The notes below the pieces were generated by a model. That model saw only the letters and a list, made by a program, of their open reading frames with translations, was not told the DNA's origin and did not search any database. The position numbers and the translations under genes were made by a program. From Algoriphagus aestuarii (GTDB lineage: Bacteria > Bacteroidota > Bacteroidia > Cytophagales > Cyclobacteriaceae): a stretch of 64,000 nucleotides of DNA. The DNA is taken from assembly GCA_017051695.1 (NCBI GenBank), contig JAFIDK010000001.1, positions 992,001 to 1,056,000 of the forward strand, written 5' to 3'. Below are positions 43,267 through 52,613 of the stretch, piece by piece (the first letter of the stretch is position 1; each line of letters begins with the position of its first letter).

Positions 43267-44946
43267 ATGAAAATTAATAATCGAATGAGTGCAAGAGGAT
43301 TTCTGATTTTATTGGGTGCATGCTCTTGCTTGGTCTTGGGCTTTACACTCGGGAAAAAAGTCGGTGAAATCACCCCAGCATCCATAGATGGTGCCTCAGA
43401 ATTGATCGGAATATCTTTTGACCCTGCTGAAAAAGACAGCATGATTGGAGAGCTCCAAAATCACCTTACCGATTATTTGCGGCTAAGAAAAGTCCAACTG
43501 GACAATTCAGTAGCTCCTGCATTGATCTTTAACCCATTGCCAAAAGGGTTTACACCTAACTTGGAACAGAAGCCTCTTCATTGGGGATTGCCGAAATCCG
43601 TACCTCTTCCCGAAAAAAACGTGGATATTGCCTATTTGCCTGTTCATAAACTTTCGGTTTTGATCAAATCAAAAAAGATTTCCAGCGAAAGATTAACCAA
43701 AATCTATTTAGACAGAATCAAAACCTATTCTGATACGCTGGAATGCCTGATTACACTCCTGGAAGAACCTGCGATGGAAAAAGCCCGGGAAATGGATCGA
43801 GAATTGGCCGAAGGAAAATACAGAGGTCCCCTACATGGCATTCCTTATGGCATAAAGGATTTATTGGCAGTAAAAGGCACCAAAACTACTTGGGGCGCCA
43901 TGCCATATAAGGATCAGGTAATCGATCAAACTGCCACTGTAGTTACCAAATTGGATGAAGCGGGAGGAGTTTTAGTAGGGAAATTTACCTTAGGTGCCTT
44001 GGCGATGGGCGATGTATGGTATGGGGGGAAAACCAAAAATCCCTGGAATCTGAATCAAGGCTCCAGTGGATCATCCGCAGGTTCTGCCTCTGCCGTAAGC
44101 GCAGGTTTGGTGCCCTTTGCCATAGGTACAGAAACACTCGGATCCATCGTTTCTCCATCCACCAGAAATGGAGTCACCGGATTGAGACCTACCTATGGAA
44201 GAGTCAGTAAAAACGGGGCCATGGCACTGAGCTGGTCCATGGATAAAATCGGACCTATCTCCAGATCAGCGTTGGATGATGGGATCGTGCTTTCAGTTAT
44301 CAATGGTCCTGACATCAATGACGATAGCACCATCGCATCTGCATTTAATTTTGATTCGAACCACTCTGTGAAGGAATTGAAAGTTGGTTACTTCAAATCC
44401 TATTTTGAGGGATCGAGAGCCAGCAAAAATGATCAGGCAGTTTTGGAATTACTGAAAGAAAAGGGAGTTGAATTGCATCCTTTGGAACTGAAAACTACCA
44501 TCGATGCTGGTCCGATAGTGATGATGCTCATGGTAGAAGGCGCTGCCGCTTTTGATGAATTAACCAGATTGGGATTAGATGATCAATTGGTAGCCCAGCA
44601 CAAAGGAGCCTGGCCAAATGCATTTAGGGCGGCCCGGTTTATTCCAGCTGTTGAGTATATCCAACTTAGTCGACAGAGAACTATATTGATCCAGGAAATG
44701 CATGAATTGATGAAGGACTATGATGTGATCGTCACTCCCTCCTTTGCTGGTCCTCAGCTAAGAATTACAAATCTGACTGGACATCCAGCCTTATGTCTAC
44801 CAAATGGATTTACGGAGGAAGGTAGCCCTACCTCAATTACCCTGTTGGCAAATCTTTTTGAGGAGGAAAAACTCGTAATGCTAGGGGATTTTATCCAGAA
44901 AAACTCTGATTGGCAAGCCAAAAGGCCTCCACTCTTTAACCAATAA
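43267..44946 (+). CDS. Amidase signature family protein, exported or anchored
   Basis: A 559-residue protein. Residues 1-28 resemble an N-terminal anchor or signal (FLILLGACSCLVLGFTLG). The amidase domain starts near 130. The catalytic triad is visible as the Lys in GIKDLLAVKG (near 200), the Ser in SSGSSAGSASAVSAGL (near 271) and the second Ser region in GTETLGSIVSPS (near 290). The family cleaves C-N amide bonds; GatA is the well-known relative, but the export signal and the lack of GatB/C nearby argue against that role. Its substrate is unknown, possibly a peptide or cell wall amide. A clear terminator follows. Confidence 0.82.
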   Translation: MKINNRMSARGFLILLGACSCLVLGFTLGKKVGEITPASIDGASELIGISFDPAEKDSMIGELQNHLTDYLRLRKVQLDNSVAPALIFNPLPKGFTPNLEQKPLHWGLPKSVPLPEKNVDIAYLPVHKLSVLIKSKKISSERLTKIYLDRIKTYSDTLECLITLLEEPAMEKAREMDRELAEGKYRGPLHGIPYGIKDLLAVKGTKTTWGAMPYKDQVIDQTATVVTKLDEAGGVLVGKFTLGALAMGDVWYGGKTKNPWNLNQGSSGSSAGSASAVSAGLVPFAIGTETLGSIVSPSTRNGVTGLRPTYGRVSKNGAMALSWSMDKIGPISRSALDDGIVLSVINGPDINDDSTIASAFNFDSNHSVKELKVGYFKSYFEGSRASKNDQAVLELLKEKGVELHPLELKTTIDAGPIVMMLMVEGAAAFDELTRLGLDDQLVAQHKGAWPNAFRAARFIPAVEYIQLSRQRTILIQEMHELMKDYDVIVTPSFAGPQLRITNLTGHPALCLPNGFTEEGSPTSITLLANLFEEEKLVMLGDFIQKNSDWQAKRPPLFNQ

Positions 44947-44950
44947 AAAA

Positions 44951-44981
44951 ATGCTCTGGACGTTTCCAGAGCATTTTTTTT
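44951..44981. terminator. Rho-independent terminator between converging genes
   Basis: Perfect 10-bp stem ATGCTCTGGA / TCCAGAGCAT with a 4-base loop, flanked by an A-run before and a T-run after, so it can work in both directions. Confidence 0.9.
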
Positions 44982-45543
44982 AGAATCTTAATGAACCCGA
45001 AATTTTTATATTGTTGGGTTTTAGAAACCAGATTTTTTGTGTGGTTTCTATAGTATAATGATCCAGTTTTTGTGTTCTATTGGAAATATACAGATCCGCA
45101 TGGGTCACTGAGCTATAGAATACATTGTCTCTAGCCAAGCTCACTTGGAGAAGATGTACTTTGTCATTGATAATGGAAATCGTCATATTTTTAACCACTC
45201 CTTTTGCATTTGGAAGCAATTCATGAATCAAATATTCATTTTTCACCCGGGTGTCATAGGAGCTGATCAGCGAGGATTTATTGATATCTGCTTCAAAAAA
45301 GACATCCAATTCTTCGCGCCATTGTGCTTCATTCATAGTTATTTCCACTTGGGTTTCCTTACCATTTACCCGGGATATTTTTGTGACTTTTGCCTCTTCA
45401 AGTCCTTTGACTGTCATTTCCATAAATCCTTTCAGATCGAAATAAGGCAAAACTTCCAAATTTTCTCCGTTTCTCCCTCCAAGATTGCAGGATGTCAAAG
45501 CCAGGAAAAAGGAAACAATAAGAATACTGTAGTTGAATTTCAT
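44980..45543 (-). CDS. Lipoprotein, hypothetical
   Basis: A 187-residue lipoprotein (lipobox LTSC, about Cys19) with no recognised domain. The mature part alternates charged helices and strands (TVKGLEEAKVTKISRVNG, EITMNEAQWREELDVFFEAD, VHLLQVSLARDNVFYSSV). It starts at 45543, where its ATG shares one base with the gpmI stop (TAATG), so it is translated from the same message. A link between glycolysis and an envelope protein is probably one of convenience. Conserved homologues in Cytophagales would be needed to assign a role. Confidence 0.6.
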   Translation of the reverse strand: MKFNYSILIVSFFLALTSCNLGGRNGENLEVLPYFDLKGFMEMTVKGLEEAKVTKISRVNGKETQVEITMNEAQWREELDVFFEADINKSSLISSYDTRVKNEYLIHELLPNAKGVVKNMTISIINDKVHLLQVSLARDNVFYSSVTHADLYISNRTQKLDHYTIETTQKIWFLKPNNIKISGSLRF

Positions 45544-47066
45544 TACGTCAACAAGATTTCTCCAGTCATGTCCTGAGGAATATCGATTCCAATTAATTTC
45601 AAAATTGTCGGTGCCAAATCGCCCAGTTTGCCATCCTTCACATGCAGTTGGTCTTTGTTGTCCACCATGATAAAAGGTACCAAATTGGTGGTATGTGCGG
45701 TATTTGGTGTGCCATCTTCATTGATCATCATGTCACTGTTGCCATGATCAGCGATGACAATCGTCGTGTAACCGTTTTCCAAGGCGGTGGAGATCACGCT
45801 TTCTGCACATTTGTCCACTGCTTCACAGGCCTTCACCGCTGCATCAAAAACGCCAGTATGGCCTACCATATCCGCATTTGCAAAGTTGAGACAGATAAAA
45901 TCAGCACTGTTTTTCTTTAATTCCGGATTGATTTTAGCGGCAATTTCAAATGCACTCATTTCAGGTTGCAGATCGTAAGTTGCTACTTTTGGTGAAGGGC
46001 AAAGCAACCTGCTTTCTCCCTCAAACACATCTTCCCTACCTCCGGAAAAGAAGAAGGTAACATGTGGATATTTCTCGGTTTCCGCAATTCGGATTTGTTT
46101 TTTGCCAGCATCTGCCAATACTTCACCCAAGGTATTGTTCAGGTTGTCCTTGTCAAACAAGACTTTTACTCCGTTGAATGTATTGTCATAATTAGTGAAT
46201 GTGATGTAATCTACATTCAGCTTTTTCATGTTGAAATCTTCAAAATCCTTTTGGGTAAGTGCTTGGGAAATCTCCCTTCCTCGGTCTGTTCTGAAATTGA
46301 AGCAAATCACCAAATCGCCTTCTTCTATTTTGGCTAATGGTTTGTTATCTGATCCAACATGGATGATAGGACGGATAAACTCGTCAGTCACTCCGTTTTC
46401 ATAGGATTTTCGCATGGCTGCGAGAATGTCTTTGGACTTTTCTCCCTCTCCTTTGACCATGGCATCATAAGCGAGTTTCACTCTTTCCCAACGGTTATCA
46501 CGATCCATGGCATAATATCTACCCACTACGGAAGCTACCTGTCCAGCAGAATGAGTCAGATGATCCTGCAAGTCCTGAAGATAACCAATTCCTCCTTTGG
46601 GGTCAGTATCTCTTCCATCGGTGAATGCATGGATAAATACGTCCTCTAATCCATTGGCTTTGGCAGCATCACATAGACCTTTCAGGTGATTGATATGGGC
46701 ATGGACTCCTCCATCAGACAGCAATCCCATAAAATGTGCTTTTTTCTTTGCCGCTTTCGCTTTGGCAAATGCCTCCACCAATACTGGATGCTGATTCAGC
46801 TCTCCATTTTCTACTGCAAGATTGATTTTTACAAGATCCTGGTAGACTACTCTGCCGGCACCGATATTCATGTGTCCAACTTCAGAGTTGCCCATTTGTC
46901 CTTCTGGTAATCCTACTGCCAATCCTGAAGCTTCCAGCTTGGCATGCGGATATTTTAAATAGAGGCTATCGACAAAAGGGGTATTCGCTTTGTCTATTGC
47001 AGAAACGGAAGGGTTGGTGGCTATTCCCCAGCCATCCAAAATCATTAAAAGTACTTTTTTGTCCAT
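45543..47066 (-). CDS. gpmI: 2,3-bisphosphoglycerate-independent phosphoglycerate mutase
   Basis: A 507-residue enzyme that interconverts 3- and 2-phosphoglycerate in glycolysis. The metal-binding start is LLMILDGWGI, the phosphoryl-accepting Ser is in MGNSEVGHMNIGAG near 61, and the second metal site is in DMVGHTGVFDAAVKACE and IADHGNSDMM. All these are the iPGM marks, with length as expected. It shares one base with the downstream lipoprotein gene. Divergent genes lie upstream across about 135 bp. Confidence 0.95.
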   Translation of the reverse strand: MDKKVLLMILDGWGIATNPSVSAIDKANTPFVDSLYLKYPHAKLEASGLAVGLPEGQMGNSEVGHMNIGAGRVVYQDLVKINLAVENGELNQHPVLVEAFAKAKAAKKKAHFMGLLSDGGVHAHINHLKGLCDAAKANGLEDVFIHAFTDGRDTDPKGGIGYLQDLQDHLTHSAGQVASVVGRYYAMDRDNRWERVKLAYDAMVKGEGEKSKDILAAMRKSYENGVTDEFIRPIIHVGSDNKPLAKIEEGDLVICFNFRTDRGREISQALTQKDFEDFNMKKLNVDYITFTNYDNTFNGVKVLFDKDNLNNTLGEVLADAGKKQIRIAETEKYPHVTFFFSGGREDVFEGESRLLCPSPKVATYDLQPEMSAFEIAAKINPELKKNSADFICLNFANADMVGHTGVFDAAVKACEAVDKCAESVISTALENGYTTIVIADHGNSDMMINEDGTPNTAHTTNLVPFIMVDNKDQLHVKDGKLGDLAPTILKLIGIDIPQDMTGEILLT

Positions 47067-47201
47067 GGAGCAAATATATTAATTTTAGACCCAATCGCGA
47101 TTCAAAATCGAATCCTGACAGGATTTGTCTTTCCACTTATTCAAACCGATTACGCCCAAGAATAATTCTTTTTTTGGCTTAGTATTTGCCAAGATAGGTC
47201 G

Positions 47202-47597
47202 ATGGCGTTTTTGAACCTACTTCTTTCTTTGCTTTTACTGTTTCATAGTCCGATAAAGACTGAAGCAGGGGAGTTCACTATCGATTCGGTCATCGCCGCG
47301 ATCGATACGAATTCTAGCAATGACTTGGCCAGATTTTTTGAGTCCAGCATCTCCCTGAATATCAATGGGCAACAGGGAAGTTATTCTAAAAGCCAAGCTG
47401 AAATAGTCATTCGTGAATTTTTTAAAAAGAACCCCTCCCAGGGTTTTAGCATCGTCTATAGCAGCGAAACCAACCCCAATTTAAGCTCTTACATTGGAGA
47501 TTATTTGAGTGGTCAGGGAACTTTCAAAGTTTTCATCAAGGTTTCTCAACAGGAATCAAATTTGAAAATCTATAGCCTCGAATTTGTAAAAGGTTAA
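47202..47597 (+). CDS. DUF4783-like periplasmic protein
   Basis: A 131-residue secreted protein (signal peptide ending near SPIKTEAG). The mature part is a small alpha-plus-beta fold of the NTF2-like kind (VIAAIDTNSSNDLARFF, SISLNINGQQGSYSKSQAEI, FSIVYSSETNP). I recall the DUF4783 family with this pattern, common in Bacteroidota and found near nadC. It lies 54 bp before nadC on the same strand. Function unknown. Confidence 0.7.
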   Translation: MAFLNLLLSLLLLFHSPIKTEAGEFTIDSVIAAIDTNSSNDLARFFESSISLNINGQQGSYSKSQAEIVIREFFKKNPSQGFSIVYSSETNPNLSSYIGDYLSGQGTFKVFIKVSQQESNLKIYSLEFVKG

Positions 47598-47651
47598 ATC
47601 ATTTTCAAAAAAATTTATCTCCCAGCTTTTCATTTTGCCTAATTTTAACGC

Positions 47652-48509
47652 ATGAAACCAGCGTACTTGACGGAGGATGCCGTCCAAAATTTTATCCGAT
47701 CTGCATTTCAGGAAGACATAGGACCAGGGGATTATTCCTCTTTAGCGGCTATCCCTGCAGGAAAAAAAGGACAGGCTAAACTGCTGATCAAAGGTGATGG
47801 CATCATCGCAGGAATAGAATTAGCGCAAAAAATCTTCTCCATGTATGATTCCAGTCTGGAAGTGGAGCTATTAAAATCTGATGGCGATTCAGTCCAATTC
47901 GGGGAAATCGGATTGATCGTCAGAGGTTCCTCAGCTTCAATTTTATCCTCTGAGAGATTGGTTTTAAACTGCATGCAGCGGATGTCAGGCATCGCTAGCT
48001 TGACCAATAGGCTGACAGAAAAAATACTCCATACCAAAGCCCGCTTGATGGACACGAGAAAGACCACTCCAAATTTTCGATTGATGGAAAAATGGGCGGT
48101 GCACATCGGAGGAGGTATCAATCACCGCTTTGCCCTGTATGACATGGTGATGCTAAAAGATAATCATGTGGATTTTGCCGGAGGCATTACAGCAGCAATC
48201 TCGCAGACCAAATCCTACCTAAAAGCAAATAATCTTGATTTAAAAATCGAGGTGGAAACACGGACTTTAGAAGAAGTGGCAGAAGTAATCGAGGTAGGCG
48301 GGATAGATTTTATCATGTTGGATAACATGGATTATCCTACGATGAGAAAAGCTGTGGAAATGGTAGGAAATAAATTCCAAACCGAGGCTTCCGGAGGGAT
48401 CACTGAAGAAACACTGGTGGATGTAGCAGAATGCGGGGTTGATTTTATCTCCATGGGAGCATTGACCCATTCGGTGCAAAGCATGGATATTAGCTTGAAA
48501 GCTTTCTAA
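47652..48509 (+). CDS. nadC: Nicotinate-nucleotide pyrophosphorylase (carboxylating)
   Basis: A 285-residue quinolinate phosphoribosyltransferase, making nicotinate mononucleotide from quinolinate and PRPP in NAD synthesis. The sequence carries DTRKTTPNFRLMEKWAVHIG near 135-155 and MLKDNHVDFAGG, with the PRPP and quinolinate Arg/His residues visible. The end EASGGITEETLVDVAECGVD is also standard. It follows the DUF4783-like gene, probably in one unit. It is unlikely to be the only NAD gene in the genome. Confidence 0.95.
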   Translation: MKPAYLTEDAVQNFIRSAFQEDIGPGDYSSLAAIPAGKKGQAKLLIKGDGIIAGIELAQKIFSMYDSSLEVELLKSDGDSVQFGEIGLIVRGSSASILSSERLVLNCMQRMSGIASLTNRLTEKILHTKARLMDTRKTTPNFRLMEKWAVHIGGGINHRFALYDMVMLKDNHVDFAGGITAAISQTKSYLKANNLDLKIEVETRTLEEVAEVIEVGGIDFIMLDNMDYPTMRKAVEMVGNKFQTEASGGITEETLVDVAECGVDFISMGALTHSVQSMDISLKAF

Positions 48510-48581
48510 ATTCTTGCCTTATTGGCTATTTTATAACATTTGGCCTGATTTCTGGATTAACAATAGGAAACAAAATCAAAT

Positions 48582-48986
48582 ATGAAATATATACTCTATC
48601 TAGTAGCGCTCCTTTTTGTAGTTTCCTGCAGCTCGAAAACATTTCCTGATTCTAAGTGGGATGATAAACAATGGACGGTAGTGGAGGTGAGAGGTATCCC
48701 AATTCAGACTTCAGGGTCAGTCCAGGACGCACATGTGATTTTCGATTCGAGAGATCAGGATATTACAGGTTTTGGTGGCTGCAACAGGATTTTTGGTCCC
48801 TACGAAATAGGAAAGAAAAATACGTTGAAATTTGGCGAAATCGGAGCTACAAGAATGGCCTGTCAGAATACCGCTTTCGAAAACAAGTTTATAGAAACCT
48901 TGGCTTCTGTCAGATATTACCAGCAGACAGGCGGGCAATTGCTGCTAAAAGACGGCGATAAAAAGGTGATTCTTAAGCTTCAATAA
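48582..48986 (+). CDS. META domain lipoprotein (HslJ-like)
   Basis: A 134-residue lipoprotein (lipobox VVSC near 16). The META domain core is visible: KQWTVVEVRGIPIQ, FGGCNRIFGPYEI, LKFGEIGATRMACQN, then NKFIETLASVRYYQ. The two cysteines in the domain may be structural. HslJ in E. coli is linked to heat and novobiocin response, but most META proteins have no known function. It lies 72 bp after nadC. It converges with corA, with 1 bp between stops. Confidence 0.82.
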   Translation: MKYILYLVALLFVVSCSSKTFPDSKWDDKQWTVVEVRGIPIQTSGSVQDAHVIFDSRDQDITGFGGCNRIFGPYEIGKKNTLKFGEIGATRMACQNTAFENKFIETLASVRYYQQTGGQLLLKDGDKKVILKLQ

Positions 48987-48987
48987 G

Positions 48988-50100
48988 CTATAACCAATTT
49001 TTCTTGCGGAAAAAATACAGCATTCCGAGGACGGCAATTCCCATTCCCCCTATCACATAGAAATACCCGTATTTCCAGTGCAATTCAGGCATATTGTCAA
49101 AATTCATCCCATAAACACCTGCGACAAAACTTAGCGGAATAAAGATGGTGGAGATGATGGTGAGTACCTTCATGATATTATTCATGCGGTTGGACAGGCT
49201 ATTCATATACAGGTCCAAAACCCCAGATGACATATCCCGAAAAACCTCCATCGTCTCGATCACTTGGATGGTGTTTTCATACAAATCCCGGATAAAAGGT
49301 CTTGTCTCAGGACTGATTTTGTCATCTGCATATTTGTCAAAAGAGCCGATAACTTCCCGTAATGGATAAACAGTTCTTCTCAAATCCATCATTTCCCTGC
49401 GTTGTACATAGAGCGCATTGAGTGTTTCATTTCCTGGGGAGAACATCGCCTGGGACTCTAGGCTTTCGATACGTTCCCCGATATTTTCCATCACGATGAA
49501 ATAATTATCCACGACTGCATCTAAGAGTGCATAGAGCAAATAATCTGCTTTTCTCTGTCGAATGGCCCGTTTGGGATCTGCGAGCCTGCTCCTTACAAAG
49601 TCAAAGACATCACCTTTTTTCTCCTGAAAAGTCAATATGATCCCGTCTTTTAGTACAAAACTGATTTGCTCATCGTCTATGGGAGATTCGGGCGTAGGAC
49701 ATTGGATCATCTTCATGGCTGCAAAAATGTAATCCTCAAAAGCCTCCATCTTCGGACGCTGATCGGTATTGATGATGTCTTCCAAAGTCAATTTATGGAT
49801 CCCGAAAAGTAAACCGATTTTCTCCAGTAGTACCACATCGTGAAGACCTATGATATCTATCCAGAGGACTTTTTTCTTCAGTTTGAGATGTTCTTCTAAC
49901 TGGTCGAGTTGGATGGTTTCTTCATAGAGCTCATTTTCATCATAAGTGATGATATTGATCAGTACTTTTTCCAATTTTTGATCCCCTGTGAAGACCAAGG
50001 CACCGGGAGGTAAACCAATTTTATGAGTGATCTTTTTCTTCTTCTTTTTGGTTTTGAAAAGCTTCTGAACTGACTTTAAATTGGGTGCTTGAGGGCTCAT
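48988..50100 (-). CDS. corA: CorA-type magnesium/cobalt transporter
   Basis: A 370-residue inner-membrane channel. The long N-terminal cytoplasmic part is alpha/beta, the stalk helix spans roughly 240-300, and the two C-terminal helices follow. The pore signature YGMNFDNMPE is near 327-336, just after the first membrane helix (STIFIPLSFVAGVYGMNF). This is the CorA family, which forms pentamers and imports Mg2+. It overlaps no neighbour. queG lies 17 bp upstream on the same strand, so the two may be co-transcribed. Confidence 0.93.
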   Translation of the reverse strand: MSPQAPNLKSVQKLFKTKKKKKKITHKIGLPPGALVFTGDQKLEKVLINIITYDENELYEETIQLDQLEEHLKLKKKVLWIDIIGLHDVVLLEKIGLLFGIHKLTLEDIINTDQRPKMEAFEDYIFAAMKMIQCPTPESPIDDEQISFVLKDGIILTFQEKKGDVFDFVRSRLADPKRAIRQRKADYLLYALLDAVVDNYFIVMENIGERIESLESQAMFSPGNETLNALYVQRREMMDLRRTVYPLREVIGSFDKYADDKISPETRPFIRDLYENTIQVIETMEVFRDMSSGVLDLYMNSLSNRMNNIMKVLTIISTIFIPLSFVAGVYGMNFDNMPELHWKYGYFYVIGGMGIAVLGMLYFFRKKNWL

Positions 50101-50117
50101 AAGAATTTCGGATCTGG

Positions 50118-51053
50118 TTATTTCGTACTTAGAAAGTCGACATTTCTTTTTAGTCCAGCAAGTTTAGTGCGCTTTACGGCTGATTTTTTAAAAACCTTTC
50201 GAAAAGTTTCTTCTGTGATCTCCTGCCAGTCCCGATTGGTAAATTCTGCCAGCTCCGGAGGAGGTTTGAATTTTGCTTCTTGGTGAGGTTTTGAAAAGCG
50301 GTTCCAAGGACACACATCCTGACAGATATCACAGCCAAATGCCCAGTTTTCCATCTTTCCTTTGAACTCCGTGGGGATGGCATCTTTCAGTTCAATCGTC
50401 AGATAAGAAATACATCGGGAACCATCAATCACTCCATTATCCACAATGGCATCCGTGGGACAAGCATCAATGCATGCAGTGCAGGTTCCACAGTAATCCT
50501 TTGCCAAAGGATTATCCGGTGTCACTTCCAGATCGATGATTAATTCCGCGAGGAAGAAAAAGCTTCCCATTTCCCGATTGAGCAGCAAACTGTTTTTCCC
50601 CAGCCAACCCAAACCGGCTTTTTGGGCCCATTGACGCTCCATGACTGGTGCTGAATCTACAAAGCCACGACCGTCGATTTCTCCTATTTCCTCACGGAGG
50701 ATTTCCAGAAATTCATTGAGTTTTTCCCGGATGACTAAATGATAATCTTCCCCGTAAGCGTACTTGGCGACTTTGATGGAATCTGGTGACTCGGGAAGTT
50801 TCTGTTCAGGGTAATAATTGTAAATCAAGGAAACCACCGTTTTGGCACCTTCTACGAGTTTGGTGGGATCCAATCGCTTGTCAAAGTGATTGGCCAGATA
50901 ACCCATTTGCCCGTTGTAATTCCGGTTCAGCCACTCTTCCAATTTAGGAGCTTCCTCTTCCAAAAACCCCGCTTTTGCTATCCCACAAAAGTCAAAACCC
51001 AGTCGTTTAGCGGTGGATTTGATCAGGGAGGCGTTTTTATCGGCGGGAGTCAT
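50118..51053 (-). CDS. queG: Epoxyqueuosine reductase
   Basis: A 311-residue iron-sulfur, cobalamin-dependent enzyme that reduces epoxyqueuosine in tRNA to queuosine. It carries two 4Fe-4S binding motifs: [12 protein letters not shown] near 187-198 and [11 protein letters not shown] near 236-246. The conserved [19 protein letters not shown] and [17 protein letters not shown] helices are also present. The ATG at 51053 (MTPADKN) is favoured; the track start at 51068 adds five residues. A second copy of the 5' 116 bp exists at 51848-51963. Its cofactor links it to the B12 theme seen with metE and the CarH-like gene. Confidence 0.93.
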   Translation of the reverse strand: MTPADKNASLIKSTAKRLGFDFCGIAKAGFLEEEAPKLEEWLNRNYNGQMGYLANHFDKRLDPTKLVEGAKTVVSLIYNYYPEQKLPESPDSIKVAKYAYGEDYHLVIREKLNEFLEILREEIGEIDGRGFVDSAPVMERQWAQKAGLGWLGKNSLLLNREMGSFFFLAELIIDLEVTPDNPLAKDYCGTCTACIDACPTDAIVDNGVIDGSRCISYLTIELKDAIPTEFKGKMENWAFGCDICQDVCPWNRFSKPHQEAKFKPPPELAEFTNRDWQEITEETFRKVFKKSAVKRTKLAGLKRNVDFLSTK

Positions 51054-51198
51054 CGGGTAAAGATACAACTCTTCTTTTTTTAGTAAGCTCTGTAATCTGG
51101 AAGGAACTTATGTCTTGGAATTTGATTTTAATTAGAAAACCAATTAATTGAAGAAAATTTTAATTAATCAACTATTTCTATTTTATGAAAAACAATTT

Positions 51199-51846
51199 AT
51201 GCCACGTAAAATTCAATTATTGGAACGCTACTTTGTGATTAGCCATCGAGCCATTCTAATATTTAGTGTTTTTTCTTTAGTTGGATGCTCTTCTATAAAA
51301 AATGAAGATCAAGAAATTAAAGAGTTACTTACTAAAGTTCTTGCGAAAAAAATTTCCATAAGCGAATCTGTGAAAGTATCTATGAAAGCGGATGCGGAGT
51401 GGGTCCAAAATCCCCTCTTAAAACCATGTAATCTTGAGTCATTTTCAAAGCTTAGGAGTATAATTAATATTGATGGAAAATCTTTAGAGAGTATTCTTAA
51501 TGAAGAAGATTTAAAAAAGATATGTGAAGAGTCGGAAGAGGATTTTATCTTTTCTAATAAAATGGTTCCTCAATCGGTTAAACTTGTAGAACAGAACTAT
51601 TTGGATTCTCTGTTTTCTGCATATATCCGATCTTTAAAGGACCAAACAGTTGCCTCTCAACAATTTGAGAATTTAAATGCCAATGCATATATCCGTTTTT
51701 CAAAGCCTATATTTTTACAAAAGGGTAAATATGCCTTTATATGTTATTCAAATCACTCTTCTGAAAGTTCCTCAAGCTTACTTTTTTACGAGAGAGTCAA
51801 TAAGGAATGGGAATTAATTCTTTCTTACCCTTTATTAATATCCTAG
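51199..51846 (+). CDS. Orphan lipoprotein in the queG-flanking low-GC island
   Basis: About 215 residues from the ATG at 51199 (the open frame starts at a TTG at 51148). A lipobox SLVGC near residue 31 follows a longer-than-usual N-region. The mature part is Lys/Ser/Glu-rich with no known domain (IKELLTKVLAKKISISESVK, KQLYSAFIRSL-like helices, KYAFICYSNHSSE near the end). Base composition is visibly more AT-rich than queG. It lies between queG and a diverged repeat of the queG 5' end. Function unknown; it looks like a recent arrival. Confidence 0.55.
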   Translation: MPRKIQLLERYFVISHRAILIFSVFSLVGCSSIKNEDQEIKELLTKVLAKKISISESVKVSMKADAEWVQNPLLKPCNLESFSKLRSIINIDGKSLESILNEEDLKKICEESEEDFIFSNKMVPQSVKLVEQNYLDSLFSAYIRSLKDQTVASQQFENLNANAYIRFSKPIFLQKGKYAFICYSNHSSESSSSLLFYERVNKEWELILSYPLLIS

Positions 51847-51847
51847 T

Positions 51848-51963
51848 GCTTCCTCTTCCAAAAATCCCGCTTTTGCTATCCCACAATAGTCAAAGCCTAG
51901 CCGCTTGGCGGTGGATTTGATAGTGGAGGAATTTTTTTCGGCGGGAGTCATGGAGTAAAGATA
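51848..51963 (-). pseudogene. Diverged duplicate of the queG 5' end
   Basis: A 116-bp stretch aligned without gaps to queG 50950-51065 at a fixed offset of 898 bp. I count about 15 mismatches (roughly 87% identity). Read on the minus strand it encodes the queG start [27 protein letters not shown], then a few codons and a stop. Most changes are silent or conservative. It looks like the start of a queG allele from a relative, left behind by an insertion or recombination, rather than a fresh copy of the resident gene. Confidence 0.8.
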
Positions 51964-52101
51964 AGGGGTAATATTTCTTAAGGTACTGTGAAAAATCCCA
52001 TTTAAACTTTGATAGAAATAGCGAAATCATTAAACTAAGAAATTATTATTTTAAATTTTAAAACTGCTTCAAAGGCGCTTATTATTTTCAAAAGAAGATC
52101 A

Positions 52102-52593
52102 ATGCTAAGAGTATTATTCTTAATCCCACTTTTAAGTCTATTTCATTTCGTGCCCCTTTTTGCGCAAAGTAGTTCTGAAGTGAACTTGGGAAATGTACTT
52201 CAAAGAGAATTAAGAGCGCATCCAGGTAGTTCAATCGGGATTCCAGAGAATAAATATGCAGGTTGGTATGTGTCTATAGAGGTAAAAGAAAATCGGATCC
52301 ATTCAATTGATTTTTCTGAAAACACCTTCGAGAGGGTAGTTCAGAGTAATGAGCGCTTAACTCCTGAAAAACTAATGGAATTATGTGAAGAAAAAGGAAT
52401 TAAATCTTTTGATAATGGCATTCATATTTTTCCGGTTTTATCAGAATTTATTTCCCGAAAAGGGCGAGAACTCCATGATAATCTTGAAGTAGAATTAGGA
52501 AAAATTTATCCATTAGTCTCAGAAGAAGTTGATTACAATATTTGGCAGCCATTGGTAACTAAATTATATCCTCCTTCTCACTCGGAATGGTAA
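52102..52593 (+). CDS. Orphan secreted protein, hypothetical
   Basis: A 163-residue protein with a signal peptide (cleavage near PLFAQ, about 22). The mature part has no recognised domain: NLGNVLQRELRAHPGSSIGI, VSIEVKENRIHSIDFSENTF and YNIWQPLVTKLYPPSHSEW at the end. The alternation of strand and loop suggests a compact secreted fold. It and the next gene are on the same strand with a 20-bp gap and appear to form a pair in the low-GC island. Similar proteins occur in Bacteroidota accessory islands, but I cannot name a family. Confidence 0.5.
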   Translation: MLRVLFLIPLLSLFHFVPLFAQSSSEVNLGNVLQRELRAHPGSSIGIPENKYAGWYVSIEVKENRIHSIDFSENTFERVVQSNERLTPEKLMELCEEKGIKSFDNGIHIFPVLSEFISRKGRELHDNLEVELGKIYPLVSEEVDYNIWQPLVTKLYPPSHSEW

Positions 52594-52613
52594 CTGTAAA
52601 ATTTAAGAGATAA

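Noticed and set aside
51064-51963. Insertion sequence at the queG-flanking island
   Set aside because: No transposase, no terminal inverted repeats and no short target duplication; the 116-bp repeat is a diverged queG start, which suggests homologous recombination.
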